Part shown: one piece after another, positions 41,036-51,824 of the stretch
How positions within the stretch are numbered: position 1 is the stretch's first letter
How the letters are laid out: each line of letters begins with the position of its first letter
Source: an uncultured Fibrobacter sp.
GTDB taxonomy: Bacteria; Fibrobacterota; Fibrobacteria; Fibrobacterales; Fibrobacteraceae
Assembly: GCA_946408125.1 (NCBI GenBank)
Contig: CAMJQW010000002.1
Coordinates: 62,001 to 126,000, forward strand
DNA: 64,000 nucleotides
Direction of reading: 5' to 3'
Position numbers and translations under genes: made by a program
The notes under the pieces: generated by a model
What the model was told of the DNA's origin: nothing
Databases searched by the model: none
Seen by the model: only the letters and a program-made list of their open reading frames with translations

Positions 41036-44000
41036 ATGCTACACCTTAAATTTGCCCTGAATCTGGAACATCTCGCTGACGAGATGATAAAAGGAATCTC
41101 TAAATTCTGGACGGATCCGTTCCAGGCGCCCGTGGTAATTTTCCCGGACCCGAAACTGGAACAGTGGTTCCGCCTGCGCTGGATGAAAAAGAATGACGTT
41201 CTCGCCAACTTGAACAAGAGCACCATTGACAGGTTCTTGTTCGATATTCTGGTGGGAAATGACAATTCCCAAAAGAAACTGACGGCGGAAATGCTCACGA
41301 ACGTCATCCTTGCGTATCTGGAAAAGGACAATAACTACAAGACGCTCTGCGACGATGGTGACGACGAAGTGACCCGTTACTTGGAAGTGGACGGAAAACT
41401 GGATTACAATCACCTGTTTGACTTTGCGTCAAAAATGGCCTCGCTCTTTCTTGATTACGAGACGAGCCGTCCGGCAGGATTTGTTGACGGGAAAGAAGGC
41501 TTTCTGGACAAGTGGTGTGAAGGTGTAGACGAGAAAAAAGGCCTCTTTTTTACCGAAACCAAGGAATCGTTGGAACATCGCGAAAAATGGCAGCGCAAGC
41601 TTTACTCGGCAATCTTCCATAAGCATGGCGGTGATTCCCTACTCTCGCAGGTCTTTAAAAAGGAGGCCGAACGCACAGAAGAAAATAGGGAGTATGTTAC
41701 AATCCCGTATTTGTTTAAAGCCTGCGAGGAAGACGGTTTTAAACTGGAAAAATTACCAAAGAGCAGTGATGGCAAGCCTCTTCCTGTCTTTATTTTCGGG
41801 CTTTCGGGCATGGGACAGTTCTACCGCGTAATCTTGCAGAAGTACGCTGAACAGCATGAGGTGTATGCCTACATCCAGAACCCGTGTATGGAATTCTGGG
41901 AAGATGTTTCCAGTAATGCTCATCGGAGCTGGACCAATAAGAATGGCACTTGGGGACCTTTCAAGGACGAGAATGGAGAGGAGAGAGAATTCGATCCTGC
42001 CGGAATAGATGAGATTCAAGAAAACATGGCAGTCAATTTCAGCAGTGATGACGAGCATACGGATCCTGATGATATTAAAGAAAGCGGATTGCCGCAAGAA
42101 AACGACTTGCTTGCCACTTGGGGCCGCTCGGGTCGCGATAATATAAAGCTTTGGTGTAAAGCAACGGATTACGATTTTGATTTTGAGGGATATGTCGGTG
42201 AAGATGGTAAGAAAGCCGAAATGCCACAAGAAACGCTCTTGCAAAAAGTGCAATATTCCATTGCCCATCGCGAAAAATTGAGCGGCGTGATGGAAAAAGA
42301 TGTGTCCGACAGGTCGCTTGACGTGACTGCCGCACCTACCAAGATCCGTGAAATTGAAAATTTGCATACTCGGATATGCAAGCTGTTGCGTGATGGCGCC
42401 CGTGTCGAGGATATCCTTGTAGTGTCGCCTTGCCTGGATGAATACCGCACCGCGATCAATATGGTTTTCGATCAGACACCCGTAAAGGCTCCCAAGGATG
42501 AAGAAGGGTTCTTGCATGTACGTTTTGCGATTGTCGATTCGCCCGCCAAGGCTTCGCTTACCGAAAATGCACTCAGTAACCTTTTCTCGATTCTTGCGCA
42601 GAAGAGCATTACGCGCCCGGACTTTTTCGCTTTGGTTCGCAATCCCGTAGTGCAGAATGTCCGCGGTATCAAGAATGAAGAAATCGATGCATGGCAGGAA
42701 TGGGTCGCCGAAACGAATACGTACCGCATGCGCGATACGAAGGATGACTGGGACAAGGTGGTAAAACGCCTGCTCCTTGCGCAGATGACGGCGGACGATG
42801 TCTCGTTTGGTGGCAAAGACTACAGACCTTACGCCGACATGGCCTGCTCAGACAAGGCTTCGCTTTGCCGGTTTGTGGAATGCATTGAATCCCTTGAACG
42901 CTGGATAGAATTTGGCCGCGATAAGATCGACAGCTCGCAATTAAGCGAACTTTCTGCGCGTTTGGATGAATGGATTGGAATGCAGAGCAGGCCGGATACA
43001 TTGAAGAGCGAAGGTATTGTTTATAAGCGTGTTGCCGAGGCGCTTGAACAGCTTTACTGTCAGTTCTCTGCGAATGCGTCTGAAATTTCGATGGATCTTG
43101 TCAGGCAGAGTCTGTTGCTTGCAGCACAAGGAACGGAGTACAGCTGCGGAAACCTGTTTGTCAACGGCGTTACTTTCATGAAGTTCGTGCCGAACAGGAC
43201 CATTCCCGTTAAGCACTTGTTTTTCATCGGTGCCGATGCCACTAGTTTCCCCGGCGCAAAGCTGCGCAATACGCTCGACTTGCGAAAGTCTTGCTACCCG
43301 TGGCCCGGTGACGATTCTCCGATTGGTAAGAACCGCTATGCCTTCCTTTGCCAGCTCATGAGCACAAGCGATAGCTTCCACCTGAGCTACGTGAACAAGG
43401 ACATCAAGAAAGATGCTGAACTTTACCCGTCGTCGGTGGTGAACGATTTGCGCAAGTTTATCGAAGCGGGCGCAGAGAAGGACGCTAAGGGAAATTCGAT
43501 TAAATGGAAAGAAATTCCTATTTCCCTTGATGAAGACCGAGGCTATGACGAGCTTTGGACGCAGAAGAGCCTGCGGAATTATGTGGCGTATAAAAAGATG
43601 CTTGAAGACGACGGCAAACCCTCAGAAAAAGTTACTGAGCCTAGCGAAGTCAATGAAGCTGAATCGACAAAAAAACCGATTGTAAAGTTGCCGGACCGTG
43701 TAACTTTCCACTCTCTCATATCATTCTTGAAAGACCCATTCCAGTTCCATGTAAATCGAATGCTGATGGAAGACGATGATGAAGATGTAGAAAAGGAAGT
43801 CTTTGAACCGGTTTACTTTAATAATTTAGATACAAGTGTTATTTTGAAAAAGAGGGTTGCGGCAACCTTGTCGGCTGATAATTCAGACGAAAAGAAAGAA
43901 ATTGAAAAATTGCAGAAAGACCTTGTTCTCAGCGGTAAAATGCCGGATGGTGTTTTTGGTCAAAAGCAAGAAGAAATTCTGAAAACCAAGGAAAATCTTA

Positions 44001-44809
44001 TTTTGGAGCAGATGGTTGGAACCTATAATGATGTGGTTGGACCTGCCCAAAAAAGTGAAGATGAATCTAAATATATATTTAAGAAAGATTGGTCCTTTGG
44101 CGCGAAAATTCAAGATATGATGATGACTCGTTCTGATGATTCGCATTGGTTGCTGTCTGGAAAACTGGACTGGTGCGATGCGAAATCAGATGAAATAGAA
44201 AAAGCGACTCAAATTATCGAAGTTGCGAGTACGGACAAAAAGAATACGGAATTATCTCTTGACAGATATATCTCGTCTTACATCAAAGCGCTGTGCCTTA
44301 TTGCCTACAAGGGTGTAAAGGATCCGAAGATTAAGGATCCTCAGACAATAAATGTGTCAATATATTCATGTGATCCCTTTATGAGTGGCCCTGCGACAAC
44401 GACGGTCTCGTTCACTCCAGATGATGCCAAGAAAAAGCTAGAAGAAATTTACGCAAATGCCTTTGGTGAAAATGCGTCGCCTTACAGTAAGTCTGTTCCG
44501 GCAGAAATGTTGGATTGGCCTAAGGCTAATGCTGATAAAGAAGACAGAGACATATTCGCCTTTAGAAGTAAACTTTTGGGCGAATATGGTGCTTGGGGAT
44601 ATTTTGACAAGAAGAATCTGTTCAACCCTGTGACGGATGTCGGGTATACAGAGAGTGGCTTTGAAAAGGAATGGGCAGATGCTAAGGATTTTATGAGAGG
44701 TCTTATAAAGATTGAAAAATATAAGGCTCCGTCCAAAAAGAAGGCGGCATCAGGTACTGAAGCAAAAACAGAAAAATCGACCGCTAAGAAAACGAAGGCG
44801 AAGAAGTAG
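41036..44809 (+). CDS. recC: Exodeoxyribonuclease V gamma subunit (RecC)
   Basis: 1257 residues. RecC features: N-terminal FALNLEHLADEM and VVIFPDPKLEQWFRLRWM, VFIFGLSGMGQFYRVIL, and the later HLFFIGADATSFPGAKLRNTLDLRKSCYPWPGDDSPIGKNRYAFLCQL, with helicase and nuclease folds lacking catalytic motifs, as in E. coli RecC (about 1120). The C-terminus is a Lys/Ala-rich tail. RecC splits the duplex and scans for Chi in the RecBCD double-strand-break repair complex. First gene of recC-recB-recD, spaced 8 and 16 bases apart. Confidence 0.9.
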   Translation: MLHLKFALNLEHLADEMIKGISKFWTDPFQAPVVIFPDPKLEQWFRLRWMKKNDVLANLNKSTIDRFLFDILVGNDNSQKKLTAEMLTNVILAYLEKDNNYKTLCDDGDDEVTRYLEVDGKLDYNHLFDFASKMASLFLDYETSRPAGFVDGKEGFLDKWCEGVDEKKGLFFTETKESLEHREKWQRKLYSAIFHKHGGDSLLSQVFKKEAERTEENREYVTIPYLFKACEEDGFKLEKLPKSSDGKPLPVFIFGLSGMGQFYRVILQKYAEQHEVYAYIQNPCMEFWEDVSSNAHRSWTNKNGTWGPFKDENGEEREFDPAGIDEIQENMAVNFSSDDEHTDPDDIKESGLPQENDLLATWGRSGRDNIKLWCKATDYDFDFEGYVGEDGKKAEMPQETLLQKVQYSIAHREKLSGVMEKDVSDRSLDVTAAPTKIREIENLHTRICKLLRDGARVEDILVVSPCLDEYRTAINMVFDQTPVKAPKDEEGFLHVRFAIVDSPAKASLTENALSNLFSILAQKSITRPDFFALVRNPVVQNVRGIKNEEIDAWQEWVAETNTYRMRDTKDDWDKVVKRLLLAQMTADDVSFGGKDYRPYADMACSDKASLCRFVECIESLERWIEFGRDKIDSSQLSELSARLDEWIGMQSRPDTLKSEGIVYKRVAEALEQLYCQFSANASEISMDLVRQSLLLAAQGTEYSCGNLFVNGVTFMKFVPNRTIPVKHLFFIGADATSFPGAKLRNTLDLRKSCYPWPGDDSPIGKNRYAFLCQLMSTSDSFHLSYVNKDIKKDAELYPSSVVNDLRKFIEAGAEKDAKGNSIKWKEIPISLDEDRGYDELWTQKSLRNYVAYKKMLEDDGKPSEKVTEPSEVNEAESTKKPIVKLPDRVTFHSLISFLKDPFQFHVNRMLMEDDDEDVEKEVFEPVYFNNLDTSVILKKRVAATLSADNSDEKKEIEKLQKDLVLSGKMPDGVFGQKQEEILKTKENLILEQMVGTYNDVVGPAQKSEDESKYIFKKDWSFGAKIQDMMMTRSDDSHWLLSGKLDWCDAKSDEIEKATQIIEVASTDKKNTELSLDRYISSYIKALCLIAYKGVKDPKIKDPQTINVSIYSCDPFMSGPATTTVSFTPDDAKKKLEEIYANAFGENASPYSKSVPAEMLDWPKANADKEDRDIFAFRSKLLGEYGAWGYFDKKNLFNPVTDVGYTESGFEKEWADAKDFMRGLIKIEKYKAPSKKKAASGTEAKTEKSTAKKTKAKK

Positions 44810-44817
44810 AGGTTTGT

Positions 44818-47800
44818 ATGGCAGAGATTGGAAAAAATGAATTCAAAGTAGATGCGTTCGATACAAAAAAAAGCCTTTATATAGAGGCTTCTGCAGGAAC
44901 GGGAAAAACTTACACCATCCAGTTGATGGTGGCGAAGATGATTGCTGAGGGAACCCCGCTCAAGAAGATTCTGATTGTTACCTATACCGAGAAAGCTGCA
45001 GGTGAACTCAAGGATCGAATTCGAAAAAAAATCAGTGAAGTTCTTGAAAAAGGTGAAATTGACAAGGGTTATCCTAAAGAGGAACTAGATATGTCTTTGT
45101 TCCAAAAGGCTTATCAGGATGTTGATAATGCGGCCATCTTTACGATACATTCTTTCTGTCAAAAGGCCTTGAAAGAGTATGCCTACGATGCTGGGCGTCC
45201 TTTTGACATGACAATGATAGATGATGCTGCTGTTGAAGACCTTGTTGAACAGTTAATTCGTGACAAGTGGGGTGCTGAAGAAGTATTTGAAAAATTGCTC
45301 CGCTCGGCTGATAAAACTTCATCGTTGATCGAAAAAATCAAGAAATTGTTCGTAAGCGCCGTAAATTTGTACAAGGGTAAAAACGACAGTGGTGAAGAAA
45401 TTGTAATTCTAGCTCCTGTTAAAGTGGAATGGGCAGGAGATTACATTAGTAAAGAAGATGCTGCAGAATTCTTGAAAAAATGCAACTTCGACGCCTTAAA
45501 GATATTCCCAAAATTCAAATCAAATTTTGAGTGCTTAGAAAAGTATAAAGATAAGCCATATGAAGCTATTCGATACGCAAAGAAAAAAATTGACGGTGTC
45601 CAAAAATACGTTATAGAACCCGTAGAAAATCTCGTTGTATCTGAATTGATTGAAAGACTAAAAAAATGGACAAGCGAAAGTGAAAACTACTTCACGCCGG
45701 GTGATGTCGGTGAAAAAATAGTCAACGCCCCAAATGAAGAATTAAAAAACGCCCTATGCTACATATATGACAGGTTGGGCACATTAGCTAATCCGAAGGG
45801 GAAAGGCCTAAAAGACCTTATAACAAAAGAGCTTAATGAAAAAGTTCCTCTAAGAGAATTTATTTATTCACATCTACCCGATTTATTTGATGAATGGCAA
45901 AAGTACAAGGCCGAGAATAAGCTGCAGTCGTTTAACGATATGATTTTGTCTGTTCATCAGGCTGTATTGTCTTCGGATAATTCTCTAAAAACGAGACTCC
46001 GTGCGCAATACCAATACGCTATTATCGACGAATTCCAAGATACGAACCAGCTACAGTGGGATATTTTCCGCCGTGTATTCTTGAAGGAATGTGATAAGCC
46101 AGTTGACAAACATTCGCTTTTTGTGGTGGGTGACCCGAAGCAATCAATTTATAGTTTCCAGGGCGCCGATGTTAACGTTTATAAGACAGCAACTACGGAA
46201 ATCCGCAATAGAAACGACCTTTCCTGTAATTTCCGTTCCACAGATAATGTCATTAAGGGATGCAATATTCTTTTTGAAGAACCGTATTTTGATCCCAAAC
46301 TTGTAGAGTTTGTACCTTCAAAATGGCCTGATGGTCCTCTGGTTGACAAGAAAAAGGCTTCGCCTTTATACAAGAACGAGGAAATTAAGCAACCCATTTG
46401 GCTTAGTGGAGAAATCTCGCCGGAAGATTTTGCTAAAACGGCTATTGCAAAAATTGTTGACTGGTGTAGTGTTGAAAAAGACGGTAGGACCAGATTACAG
46501 GTCTTTGACAAGGATTTTGACAAAAAGAATCCTACCAAAGATCATCCTACAGAATTGAAAAATGTCACTTTTAAGGATTTCGCCGTTCTTGCTAAATCCC
46601 GTAGTGAAATGGAAATCATTGAAGGCGAAATGCGCAAAGTGGGTATTCCTTATCTACGCTATAAAGAAGGAAACCTGTTTAAAAGCAAGGAATGTGCCGA
46701 ATGGATTGCCGTATTCCGAGCCATTGATGCTCCCGATTTTTCTTCGTGGAATAGAAAACTCTTAAGCGAAGCTCTTATTACCGATTTCTTTAAGGAATTG
46801 GTTTCTGAACGTTTATTACATAGTGGAAAAGACTCTAGTGCAGGCCTAGATGAATTGCACTATGTTGAAAGCGAAGAATTTGATAAGCCGAATAATCCAG
46901 AAAGACTTTACATTGCAACATGGCGTTCTCTCGCCCTTAAGCATCGCTATGCAGAGATGCAGGAACGAATTTATAGGGATACAAAGATAGAAGAACGCCT
47001 GATGAAAGTTGACCGGCTTCAGGAAATTTCTCGTTTGCGCCAGATTGGCAACTATGCTGTTGATTATTTGTATAATCACAAATGTTCTCTTGAAGATCTT
47101 GTGCGGCATTTGCAGGGACTTGCTCATTATGCTGAGTCTGTAGATGACGAAAATGGAGATCTCGTAGAAAAGGGAAGCGACTTTAACGCCGTTCAGGTAA
47201 TGACGATTCATGCTTCCAAGGGACTTGAATTCCCTGTGGTGATATCGGTTGCCGGTTTTAAGAGCTATAACAAGAATGCTTCGGCGCCGTATCTATACCA
47301 CGACGAACAGAAAAAACTGCACATAGGTTTTGGTGATATTGCAAAACAGAATCGTAAAAATGAAGAACTCGAAGAATGGCGTCGTTTGTTCTATGTTGAT
47401 TTTACTCGAGCATCGTCGATTCTTGTCCTTCCTCAATATAAGAAGTGGTCAGAAACGGATTCAAAAGGAAACATTAAGTATCCTGAATTTTCGTTCTTGA
47501 AAGATGCAATGGAAAAAGTTGCCTCCGTTGCTAACGAATTGGATTCTGATACCGAATGGGATCCAAAAGACAAGTATAAAGAAATCAAAAAAATTCTGAA
47601 GAAGTCTTATTCAGATGTTAAAACTGACGAAGAATTGCAGAATGAAGTTGGCGTGCAGAAGTCTGCAATGTCCTCCCTCCAGTCGGCGCTTCCTGGCAAG
47701 GCGATTCTGCAGTATTCATACTCGTCGCTTGCTTCGCGCGTTGCCAAGCCCGGTGCTGGCAGCAGGGCTGAAGAGGATGAGATAGAAACGGTTGACCAGA

Positions 47801-48717
47801 ATCGTTCTGATAAAGAGGGCGCGTCGCCAACATCTTCTGATGATTCCAAGTCGAAGCAGAAAGAAATCGATCCGGAAGTGATTTCGAATGTCGTTGAGGG
47901 CTCCGCCAATAGCGAACCTGAGCAGCTTTCGCTTGCCGAAGAGAAATATCCTCGCGGGGCAAAAATCGGTAACGTGCTGCACAACACCCTGGAAAAGTCT
48001 GAATTTGAAAATTTTGTCAGTGCGGATGATTCGCTTGATGGTTTGCTGAATAATGTTTCGGCAAAGCTGAAGAACATTATCAAGGAAGAATTCAATGCGG
48101 AATCGCTGCCGCTTGCGGCTCACGAAGACGAATGGATGGAAATAACGCTCCGTTATCTCTATAACACGTTGCATGCAACTCTTCCCGTTATTGCGGGCGG
48201 TCAATTTGTCGAATCGGCGAAGCCTTTCCGGTTGGTGGATTTGCCAGAAAATGCGCACAAGCCCGAAGTACAATTCGGCTTGAATGCCGATGGTAAGGGC
48301 GTGGACTCCGAGGCCTTGGCAACGCTGCATCGTGTGTGCAAGGGCTTTATCGACCTCTTGTTTGTGCGCAAGGACGAAAACGGCAATATGCGTTATTCGA
48401 TTCTGGACTGGAAATCGGATTTCCTTGAAGAATATAGTCCAGAAAGCGTTAAGGAGAAGGTGGACGAGGAATACTCCGTTCAGCGTGTGCTTTACAGTTA
48501 CTGTTTGATCCAGTGGCTAAAAAACTTCGGATTCTGTAAAGGTATGTCGGAACAGGATATTTTCGCCAACCATTTCGGCGGCATCTACTACGCCTTCTTG
48601 CGCGGGACCGACGGAAAAACCAGTAAGGGGATCTATGCCCAGACTTGGAAGGATTACGCGACTCTTGAAAAAGCGTATATGGAAGTGAAAAAGTTGATGA
48701 CGCAGGGCGCAAATTAA
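44818..48717 (+). CDS. recB: Exodeoxyribonuclease V beta subunit (RecB)
   Basis: 1299 residues. UvrD/RecB helicase motifs: Walker A ASAGTGKTYTIQ, Walker B AIIDEFQDTNQLQW, GDPKQSIYSFQGADV, MTIHASKGLEFPVV and LFYVDFTRAS. The C-terminal nuclease domain has GNVLHNTLE, FIDLLFVRKD, SILDWKSDFL (D-x-K core) and QRVLYSYCL. This is the 3'-5' helicase and nuclease of RecBCD. Codon use in the first two-thirds is more AT-rich than in flanking housekeeping genes. An acidic low-complexity linker (SDKEGASPTSSDDSKSK) precedes the nuclease domain. Confidence 0.95.
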   Translation: MAEIGKNEFKVDAFDTKKSLYIEASAGTGKTYTIQLMVAKMIAEGTPLKKILIVTYTEKAAGELKDRIRKKISEVLEKGEIDKGYPKEELDMSLFQKAYQDVDNAAIFTIHSFCQKALKEYAYDAGRPFDMTMIDDAAVEDLVEQLIRDKWGAEEVFEKLLRSADKTSSLIEKIKKLFVSAVNLYKGKNDSGEEIVILAPVKVEWAGDYISKEDAAEFLKKCNFDALKIFPKFKSNFECLEKYKDKPYEAIRYAKKKIDGVQKYVIEPVENLVVSELIERLKKWTSESENYFTPGDVGEKIVNAPNEELKNALCYIYDRLGTLANPKGKGLKDLITKELNEKVPLREFIYSHLPDLFDEWQKYKAENKLQSFNDMILSVHQAVLSSDNSLKTRLRAQYQYAIIDEFQDTNQLQWDIFRRVFLKECDKPVDKHSLFVVGDPKQSIYSFQGADVNVYKTATTEIRNRNDLSCNFRSTDNVIKGCNILFEEPYFDPKLVEFVPSKWPDGPLVDKKKASPLYKNEEIKQPIWLSGEISPEDFAKTAIAKIVDWCSVEKDGRTRLQVFDKDFDKKNPTKDHPTELKNVTFKDFAVLAKSRSEMEIIEGEMRKVGIPYLRYKEGNLFKSKECAEWIAVFRAIDAPDFSSWNRKLLSEALITDFFKELVSERLLHSGKDSSAGLDELHYVESEEFDKPNNPERLYIATWRSLALKHRYAEMQERIYRDTKIEERLMKVDRLQEISRLRQIGNYAVDYLYNHKCSLEDLVRHLQGLAHYAESVDDENGDLVEKGSDFNAVQVMTIHASKGLEFPVVISVAGFKSYNKNASAPYLYHDEQKKLHIGFGDIAKQNRKNEELEEWRRLFYVDFTRASSILVLPQYKKWSETDSKGNIKYPEFSFLKDAMEKVASVANELDSDTEWDPKDKYKEIKKILKKSYSDVKTDEELQNEVGVQKSAMSSLQSALPGKAILQYSYSSLASRVAKPGAGSRAEEDEIETVDQNRSDKEGASPTSSDDSKSKQKEIDPEVISNVVEGSANSEPEQLSLAEEKYPRGAKIGNVLHNTLEKSEFENFVSADDSLDGLLNNVSAKLKNIIKEEFNAESLPLAAHEDEWMEITLRYLYNTLHATLPVIAGGQFVESAKPFRLVDLPENAHKPEVQFGLNADGKGVDSEALATLHRVCKGFIDLLFVRKDENGNMRYSILDWKSDFLEEYSPESVKEKVDEEYSVQRVLYSYCLIQWLKNFGFCKGMSEQDIFANHFGGIYYAFLRGTDGKTSKGIYAQTWKDYATLEKAYMEVKKLMTQGAN

Positions 48718-48733
48718 GAAGGAGAATCAAAAA

Positions 48734-50773
48734 ATGATGGATTTTAGCACGATTGATTCTTTTATTAACGATTTGAAGGAAATGCGGGGCATTGCCGAAT
48801 TGGATAGGCATTTGTTGCACCTGTTGCTTGAAATGAAATCGGGCAAATCTGAAGGGAAGCCAACGATTTCAGAAACAACGCAAAAGTTCCTGTGCCTCTG
48901 TTTTTCGTTGTGGGATGACGGCAACACTCGTGTTCCGCTTGATGCCAAATTATTCAAGGAAAGGTGGCTCAAAAAGTGGGATGCTCTCAAGATATTAAAG
49001 AAGAGTCAAGAAGAATCTTTTGACTTTGCCGGATTGGAAAAATCGTTTAACGAAATTATCGAAAGCGGCATCGCGGATTTGAGTAGCAATGATTTCTCGG
49101 AAATCATTGGCGATAATGTGCCCCTTCTGAAGGCAGAAGGCGTGACCAAGGTTGACGGTAAACCGTATCATTGTCAGTTCCTATACATGGCGAAGCACTT
49201 TAAGGCAAAAGGCGATATTCAGGATGCGATGGCTCGTATTTTCGGAAAGAAAAATAAAGCCGAGGCCGCTATTAATGAAATCAGTGATATAATTCTGAAT
49301 GATGAACAAAAAGAAGCTGTTCTTCGCGGACAAAACGAAAATCTGATTATTACAGGCGGCCCCGGCACTGGCAAGACGACGGTCGTGCTCTATATCTTGT
49401 GGAATGTGCTGAACAAAATCGTTAAGAAGGGCGAAGCCATCGGCAGAGATCCCAAAGAAATCCTTAGCGAGTATTCCATTTACCTTGCTGCCCCGAGCGG
49501 AAAGGCTGCGGATCGTATGTCCGAAAGTCTGAAAAATGGATTGAATCGAGTAAAAGAGAAAATGAGTCCGATTTATGCAAAGCTGAAAGACCTAGAAGGC
49601 ATGACTATTCATCGTCTGCTCAAGTATTCTCGGTCCGATAACGGCTTTTCGTACAATGCCGAAAATAAGTTTCCTGAAAAGTCAATCTTTGTGATTGACG
49701 AAGCGAGCATGATCGATGTAAACCTATTCGCATCTTTGCTTCAAGCCATCCCGAGTCAAGCCGAAGGTGACCTAGTTACCCGTCTCTTTATTTTGGGTGA
49801 CCCGTACCAGTTGCCTTCTGTCGATGCGGGTGCGGTTCTGGGCAACATCCTGGATTCCGCCGCAAAGGCGAAATGCACGGCCGAACTCGTCAAGTCGATG
49901 CGCTTCTCGCCTGAATCCGAAATCGGTAAACTTGCAATAGCGATTAAGGCTTGTGCAGATGATCAGAAAGCTCCTGCTCCCGACAAGACTTTTGAATTGC
50001 ATCCTGTTTTCTCGAAAAAAGAAACTGCGGCTGCCTCGGATGATGCTGTCTTCTATTACAAGCTGCCCGAAGCCGCAAAGAAAAAAGAAGAACAGGGGAA
50101 TGTCGCGAAGCTTCTTGAAAGCTGGATTGGTGATTTCTATGAATTGCCCGAGATGGCGGCAAAGATTGATCCCGAAGCGCTCGAAAATCCATCCGAAGAA
50201 TTGATTCAACAATGCGAAACGGTCTGGAGCAAGACCTTGGAAAAGCGCATCTTGGCGGCGGAACGCCGAGGCGTCATCGGTGTTGAACAAATCAACGAGA
50301 CTATTGGTAACCTGATCAAGGGACACACGAAAAATCAAGCAATTGAATCTAATTTCCGGTATTTCGAAGGCCAACTTCTGATTCTGACGCAGAACCAGGC
50401 GATGTACCGCCTGTACAATGGCGATACGGGAATAGTCCTGTTCAAGGATTCGGTCCCTTACATTATGCTCAAAAAGCCGAACGGCAAGGCTGGCGAAGAA
50501 AAACGCGACTTTGTGGCGTACCCCCTTTCTCTCTTGCCTGCCGATGCGGTGGAGCCCGCCTTTGCGATTACGATTCACAAGTCTCAGGGTTCCGAGTATG
50601 ATCACGTGACGATGTTCCTGCCCAAGCAGGAAGGCCATCCGCTCCTGAATAACCAGATCCTCTACACCGGCATTACCCGCGCGAAGAAAACCGTCACCAT
50701 CGTCGCGACGGAAGCCACCTTCAAGGCGGCCTGTAAAGAGGTCATCAAGCGCGATACGGGAATCGAGTTGTAG
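48734..50773 (+). CDS. recD: Exodeoxyribonuclease V alpha subunit (RecD)
   Basis: 679 residues. Superfamily 1B helicase: Walker A ITGGPGTGKTTVV, Walker B FVIDEASMIDV, GDPYQLPSVDAGAVL, and the C-terminal UvrD_C_2 part FAITIHKSQGSEYDHV and YTGITRAKKTVTIV. This is the 5'-3' motor of RecBCD. Two adjacent ATGs (48734, 48737) follow GGAGAATC. Length is slightly above E. coli RecD (608) because of an insertion around residues 400-490 between helicase motifs. Confidence 0.93.
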   Translation: MMDFSTIDSFINDLKEMRGIAELDRHLLHLLLEMKSGKSEGKPTISETTQKFLCLCFSLWDDGNTRVPLDAKLFKERWLKKWDALKILKKSQEESFDFAGLEKSFNEIIESGIADLSSNDFSEIIGDNVPLLKAEGVTKVDGKPYHCQFLYMAKHFKAKGDIQDAMARIFGKKNKAEAAINEISDIILNDEQKEAVLRGQNENLIITGGPGTGKTTVVLYILWNVLNKIVKKGEAIGRDPKEILSEYSIYLAAPSGKAADRMSESLKNGLNRVKEKMSPIYAKLKDLEGMTIHRLLKYSRSDNGFSYNAENKFPEKSIFVIDEASMIDVNLFASLLQAIPSQAEGDLVTRLFILGDPYQLPSVDAGAVLGNILDSAAKAKCTAELVKSMRFSPESEIGKLAIAIKACADDQKAPAPDKTFELHPVFSKKETAAASDDAVFYYKLPEAAKKKEEQGNVAKLLESWIGDFYELPEMAAKIDPEALENPSEELIQQCETVWSKTLEKRILAAERRGVIGVEQINETIGNLIKGHTKNQAIESNFRYFEGQLLILTQNQAMYRLYNGDTGIVLFKDSVPYIMLKKPNGKAGEEKRDFVAYPLSLLPADAVEPAFAITIHKSQGSEYDHVTMFLPKQEGHPLLNNQILYTGITRAKKTVTIVATEATFKAACKEVIKRDTGIEL

Positions 50774-50806
50774 CCAGGCGGACCGGCGTGTTTATATATT
50801 TGAGGC

Positions 50807-51793
50807 ATGCTTAAGGTAATCAAGGCTTTTTGCCGTCTGCTTTCCAACTACGCTTCCCCTTTCGTTATAGCAAGCGCAATCGTCGCATTCTTCGTCCCGG
50901 CCGCATTCGGCTGGGTCCACGGGAATGTTTCCTCCATCATCCTCGGTGTCATCATGCTGAGCATGGGCCTCACCATTTCGATGGACGATATCCGGAACCT
51001 GATGAAGCAGCCGCTTCACATTTTGCTCGGAGCCGTCGCGCAGTACACCATCATGCCGTTCGTTGCGTTCGGGCTTACGAAGGTGTTCGGCCTGGATCCC
51101 TACCTTGCGGTGGGCATCATCCTCGTCGGTTGCTGTCCCGGTGGCGTTTCCAGCAATGTCATGAGTTTCTTGGCGCGAGGCGACGTTACGTATTCCGTGA
51201 GCATGACGATGGTTTCAACTTTGCTTGCGCCCATTATGACTCCGCTGCTTGTGCTGTGGCTTGCCGACACGAGTATCGACGTGAACGCGAAGGGCATGTT
51301 CCTGAACATCCTGTACGTGACCGTCGCGCCGATCACCATCGGGTTCCTGTGCAATCACTTTTTGGGCAAGCGTTCCGTTTTCAAGGAAATCCAGTCGAAC
51401 ATGCCTGCGGTGAGCGTTATCGGCCTTATGTGCATCGTGGGCGGTGTCGTGGTGACGGTGCGCCCGCAATTGCTTGCCAACGGCCTTGGACTCCTTTTCC
51501 TCGTGCTCGCGGTAGTGTTTTGCCATAATGCGCTCGGCTATGTGCTGGGCTATAGCGTGGGTCGCGTATTCAAGTTCAATACTGCGAAAAAGCGCACTAT
51601 CGCCATCGAAGTCGGCGTGCAGAACGCGGGCATGGCGACCGTGCTCGCAGCGGCATTTTTTGCAAATCCCGAGAATGTGGCTGCGCACCCGGAAGCGGTC
51701 CTTTGCGTTGTGCCCTGCGCGATAAGCTGCGCGTACCATTCCATCAGCGGAACGGTCCTTGCCGGGATATTCGCGCACATGGACAAGAAATAG
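50807..51793 (+). CDS. Bile acid:sodium symporter family (BASS) transporter
   Basis: 328 residues, about nine to ten membrane helices. The BASS hallmark VGCCPGGVSSNVMSFLARGD lies near residue 107, and the second crossover motif EVGVQNAGMATVLAAAFF near residue 265. Family members cotransport sodium with organic acids such as pantoate, pyruvate or bile acids. The substrate is not deducible. Start ATG 50807; it stands alone after recD. Confidence 0.9.
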   Translation: MLKVIKAFCRLLSNYASPFVIASAIVAFFVPAAFGWVHGNVSSIILGVIMLSMGLTISMDDIRNLMKQPLHILLGAVAQYTIMPFVAFGLTKVFGLDPYLAVGIILVGCCPGGVSSNVMSFLARGDVTYSVSMTMVSTLLAPIMTPLLVLWLADTSIDVNAKGMFLNILYVTVAPITIGFLCNHFLGKRSVFKEIQSNMPAVSVIGLMCIVGGVVVTVRPQLLANGLGLLFLVLAVVFCHNALGYVLGYSVGRVFKFNTAKKRTIAIEVGVQNAGMATVLAAAFFANPENVAAHPEAVLCVVPCAISCAYHSISGTVLAGIFAHMDKK

Positions 51794-51824
51794 ATTATTC
51801 TATTATTGGAATAAAGAGGCAAAT

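Noticed and set aside
41036..50773. RecBCD as part of the accessory island
   Set aside because: The three subunits are complete and canonical, the shared island promoter motif is absent, and RecBCD is housekeeping. The AT-rich stretch in recB is noted but not enough to call recent transfer.
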